Shown here: piece by piece, positions 21,816 through 23,759 of the stretch
Numbering within the stretch: position 1 is the stretch's first letter
Layout: every line of letters begins with the position of its first letter
Assembly (NCBI GenBank): GCA_021784255.1
Contig: JAJXSZ010000010.1
Location: forward strand, 1-23,759
DNA length: 23,759 nt
Reading direction: 5' to 3'
Origin: Pseudomonadota bacterium
Lineage (GTDB): Bacteria > Pseudomonadota > Alphaproteobacteria > Acetobacterales > Acetobacteraceae
Notes under the pieces: model-generated
Seen by the model: the letters and a program-made list of their open reading frames with translations, nothing else
Databases searched by the model: none
Told to the model about the DNA's origin: nothing
Made by a program: the position numbers and the translations under genes

Positions 21816-23623
21816 GGCGGTGGGCGCTGCTGCTGGTGGCGCTGTTCGCGGGCGGTGCCGGGCCGGCGCCATGGCGCTCGTTTCATGTCATTCTCTGGCA
21901 ATCGGACCGCGATGCCGCGGCACTGGCGGCGGCCAAGGCGCTCGGCGTGACGGATGGACGGATCTTCGCCAGCCGCAGCGAACCAGTGGATACGGCCGGA
22001 CTGAGGCGAGAGGCGGCCCCGCTCGAGGCGGCCGGGCTTGGTTTCTATGTCGAAAACATCGCCACCGACTATTACAGCGCCTATCACCGCTTTTTCCCGA
22101 ACCATCCGCCGACCTGGGAGATGGACAAGCTGCGCGCGCTGCGGCGGGTCTCGCCGCATGATCCGGCGCTGTTCCGCCGCCAGCCCGGGTTCGAGGATCC
22201 GGCCTGGCAGAGCCGCATCGCGGGTCGGCTCGCAGCGACCGTCGGTGTCTTCGGCGCGGTGCCGCGGTATTACAATCTCGGCGACGAAGCCGGGATCGCC
22301 GATCTTGCTTCGGCATGGGATTTCGACACCGCGCCGTCGAGCCTTGCCCGGTTCCGGCAATGGTTGCGCCATCGTTATGGCAACGTCACCGCGCTCGACC
22401 GCGCCTGGGGTGCGCACGAAACGCGCTGGGCCCGGGTCCAGCCGGAGCTGACGGACGCGGCGCTGGCGCGTACCGACGGCAATTATACGGCCTGGTCGGA
22501 CTTCAAGGCGTTCATGGACGCACGCTTCGCAGCCGCGGTCGCACGCGGCACGCGAGCGGTGCACCGTGCCAACCCGCGCGCGCGCTCGGCGCTGGAGGGC
22601 ATGCAGCCGACGGGCTGGGGCGGCTACAATTGGGCGCGGCTCGCGGGCAGCGCCGATGTCTTCGAGATCTACGATTTCTATGGTTCTCTGGCGACCGCGC
22701 GCGGGTTCGATCCGCACGCCGTGCTGCTGACGACGAGTTTCGCCGGGCCGCGCGAGGGCTGGCATCTCTGGCGCGAGGCGCTGCGTGGCATACGCGGCGT
22801 GGTGATCTGGGACAGCCCGTCGATCGTCGCCGCGGACGGCAAGCCGTCGGCAAGAGGCGACGCGCTGGCGCCGGCCTTTCACGCGCTCACCGGAGCGCTC
22901 GGCCGGCGCCTCATCGCGGCGCCGGAGCCCGCCGCGCCGGTCGGGATCCTCATCTCGCAGGAGAGCTTCCGGCTGGGCTGGTTGCTGGCGCGGCGCACTG
23001 CGCTGGCGGCGGGCGGGAAGCACGACTGGGCGCAACGCAGTTCGGGCGACGAGGACGAGGACGTCACGCCGGGGCGGCGCGCGCTGGTCGATCTGTTGCG
23101 CAGCCTGGCCGCACGCGGTCTGCGACCGGTGATGCTGACCGACGCCATGGTGGCGCATGGCGGTTTGCGGGGGTTGCGGGTGCTGGCGATGCCGCAGGTG
23201 CTGGCGCTTTCGAATGCGGCGGGCGCGGCGATACGAGGCTTCGTTGCCGCCGGCGGAAAGGTCGCGGCGGATATCGTGCCGGGTGCCTATAGCGGACGCG
23301 GCCGCAAACGGGCGGTGCCGTTGCTGGCGGATGTGCGGACGTTACCGCTTGGCGCGGTGGCGGGGCTGATCGCCGCACCGGTGTCGGTGCTCGACGGCAA
23401 CGCGCCGGCGGCGGACGTCGAGATCCATGTCCGGCGCGAGGGCGCGGATTTGCTGGTCTCGGTGCAGGCGACGAGGCAGGCGAGCCATCTCGCGCGCCGC
23501 CTGGTGCTGCACGTGCCCGGCCGGCGCATTGCACCGGTCTATCCGGCACCGGGGCCGGAAAGGGCCGGCTCCCTGGCGTTCACCCTGGGGCCCGTCGCGC
23601 CGGAGATCGTTGCGGTTCATTGA
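21812..23623 (+). CDS. Putative exported GH42-like (beta-galactosidase fold) protein
   Basis: This 603-residue protein begins MRRWALLLVALFAGGAGPAP, a short signal peptide, so it is probably periplasmic. Residues 22-335 look like a glycoside hydrolase family 42-type TIM barrel: YYNLGDEAG (153-161, with Glu159 in the acid/base position), FRQWLRHRYGNVTALDRAWG (181-200) and EGMQPTGWGGYNW. Residues about 385-500 resemble the GH42 trimerisation (glutaminase-like) domain, with LRVLAMPQVLALSN and FVAAGGKVAADI. The region LLTTSFAG (305-312), where the GH42 nucleophile glutamate should fall, has threonines instead. The ATG overlaps the hpnN stop (ATGA), so the two are translationally coupled. Function is unknown; a role on a glycosylated hopanoid or envelope sugar is only a guess from position. 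Confidence 0.75.
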   Translation: MRRWALLLVALFAGGAGPAPWRSFHVILWQSDRDAAALAAAKALGVTDGRIFASRSEPVDTAGLRREAAPLEAAGLGFYVENIATDYYSAYHRFFPNHPPTWEMDKLRALRRVSPHDPALFRRQPGFEDPAWQSRIAGRLAATVGVFGAVPRYYNLGDEAGIADLASAWDFDTAPSSLARFRQWLRHRYGNVTALDRAWGAHETRWARVQPELTDAALARTDGNYTAWSDFKAFMDARFAAAVARGTRAVHRANPRARSALEGMQPTGWGGYNWARLAGSADVFEIYDFYGSLATARGFDPHAVLLTTSFAGPREGWHLWREALRGIRGVVIWDSPSIVAADGKPSARGDALAPAFHALTGALGRRLIAAPEPAAPVGILISQESFRLGWLLARRTALAAGGKHDWAQRSSGDEDEDVTPGRRALVDLLRSLAARGLRPVMLTDAMVAHGGLRGLRVLAMPQVLALSNAAGAAIRGFVAAGGKVAADIVPGAYSGRGRKRAVPLLADVRTLPLGAVAGLIAAPVSVLDGNAPAADVEIHVRREGADLLVSVQATRQASHLARRLVLHVPGRRIAPVYPAPGPERAGSLAFTLGPVAPEIVAVH

Positions 23624-23724
23624 CATTTGTGCGGCATCGCCACAGTGGCGGGGCGGCGCCGACGGCGCGAGGCGCCCGCGTGGCAGGCGGAACCGGCGCC
23701 AGCCAGCCAGGCCAGGGAAACGCC

Positions 23725-23759
23725 GTGGCAACCCGAGCGCCAGGCGAACCGGGGGCGGA
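23725..23759 (+). CDS. Possible start of a further gene, cut by right edge
   Basis: After 101 non-coding bases a GTG at 23725 opens a frame reading MATRAPGEPGA to the window end. A purine-rich CAGGGAAA lies a few bases upstream as a plausible ribosome site. A TTGACA at 23620-23625 could be a -35 box, but no good -10 follows. The fragment is too short to identify and is offered only as a likely continuation of the plus-strand unit. Confidence 0.25.
   Translation, partial: MATRAPGEPGA

Noticed and set aside
18807..21872. 1021-residue minus-strand frame opposite hpnN
   Set aside because: It is Arg/Gln/His-rich shadow sequence; its only family-like segment belongs to the MetE-like gene region in a shifted frame, and hpnN on the plus strand is clearly real.
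23639..23649. Small palindrome GCCACAGTGGC after the GH42-like gene
   Set aside because: It is a five-base arm with a one-base centre, too small to call a terminator or operator in GC-rich DNA.

Overview
The window is GC-rich chromosomal DNA from a bacterium. It encodes the hopanoid transporter HpnN, an MbfA-type ferritin-like/VIT1 iron exporter and PurH, and its genes are dense with short gaps and strong third-position GC. Together these suggest an alphaproteobacterium, most likely Acetobacteraceae or another member of the Rhodospirillales. That placement is an inference; there is no rRNA or other phylogenetic marker here. I see no tRNA, rRNA, CRISPR array, transposase gene or phage gene. 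No gene-free stretch exceeds about 180 bases.

Layout, left to right. (a) 1-2614, minus strand: an acyl-CoA module consisting of an HMG-CoA-lyase-family enzyme, a CaiB/BaiF (family III) CoA-transferase and, cut by the left edge, a flavin-reductase-domain protein. (b) 2726-7025, plus strand: a two-gene RND efflux system (periplasmic adaptor and HAE1 pump) with no outer-membrane channel or regulator beside it. (c) 7109-9430, plus strand: a stand-alone molybdopterin-binding hydroxylase large subunit of the CoxL form II / aldehyde oxidase type. (d) 9427-9603: a 128-bp intergenic repeat beginning at that gene's stop codon, then a 13-bp-stem palindrome. (e) 9611-13726, minus strand: an iron exporter (mbfA), a polysaccharide flippase and a GT4 glycosyltransferase, tightly coupled, followed by a His-rich PadR regulator resembling E. 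coli YqjI with its own AT-rich, apparently leaderless promoter. (f) 13833-16683, minus strand: purH and a DadA-like FAD dehydrogenase. (g) 16766-16868: a second copy of the same repeat, again beginning at a gene's TAG stop. (h) 16866-19122, minus strand: a second GT4 glycosyltransferase and a short MetE-like (YxjG-type) methyltransferase. (i) 19233-23623, plus strand: hpnN translationally coupled to an exported GH42-like protein, followed by what may be the start of another gene at the right edge.

Functional themes. Several loci concern the cell envelope: RND efflux, flippase plus glycosyltransferases, and hopanoid transport with a linked glycosidase-fold protein. A metal theme links mbfA with the YqjI-like regulator. 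The less ordinary observations are the pair of related repeats fused to stop codons, the leaderless PadR promoter embedded in three operator-like half-sites, and the hpnN / GH42-like gene pair.
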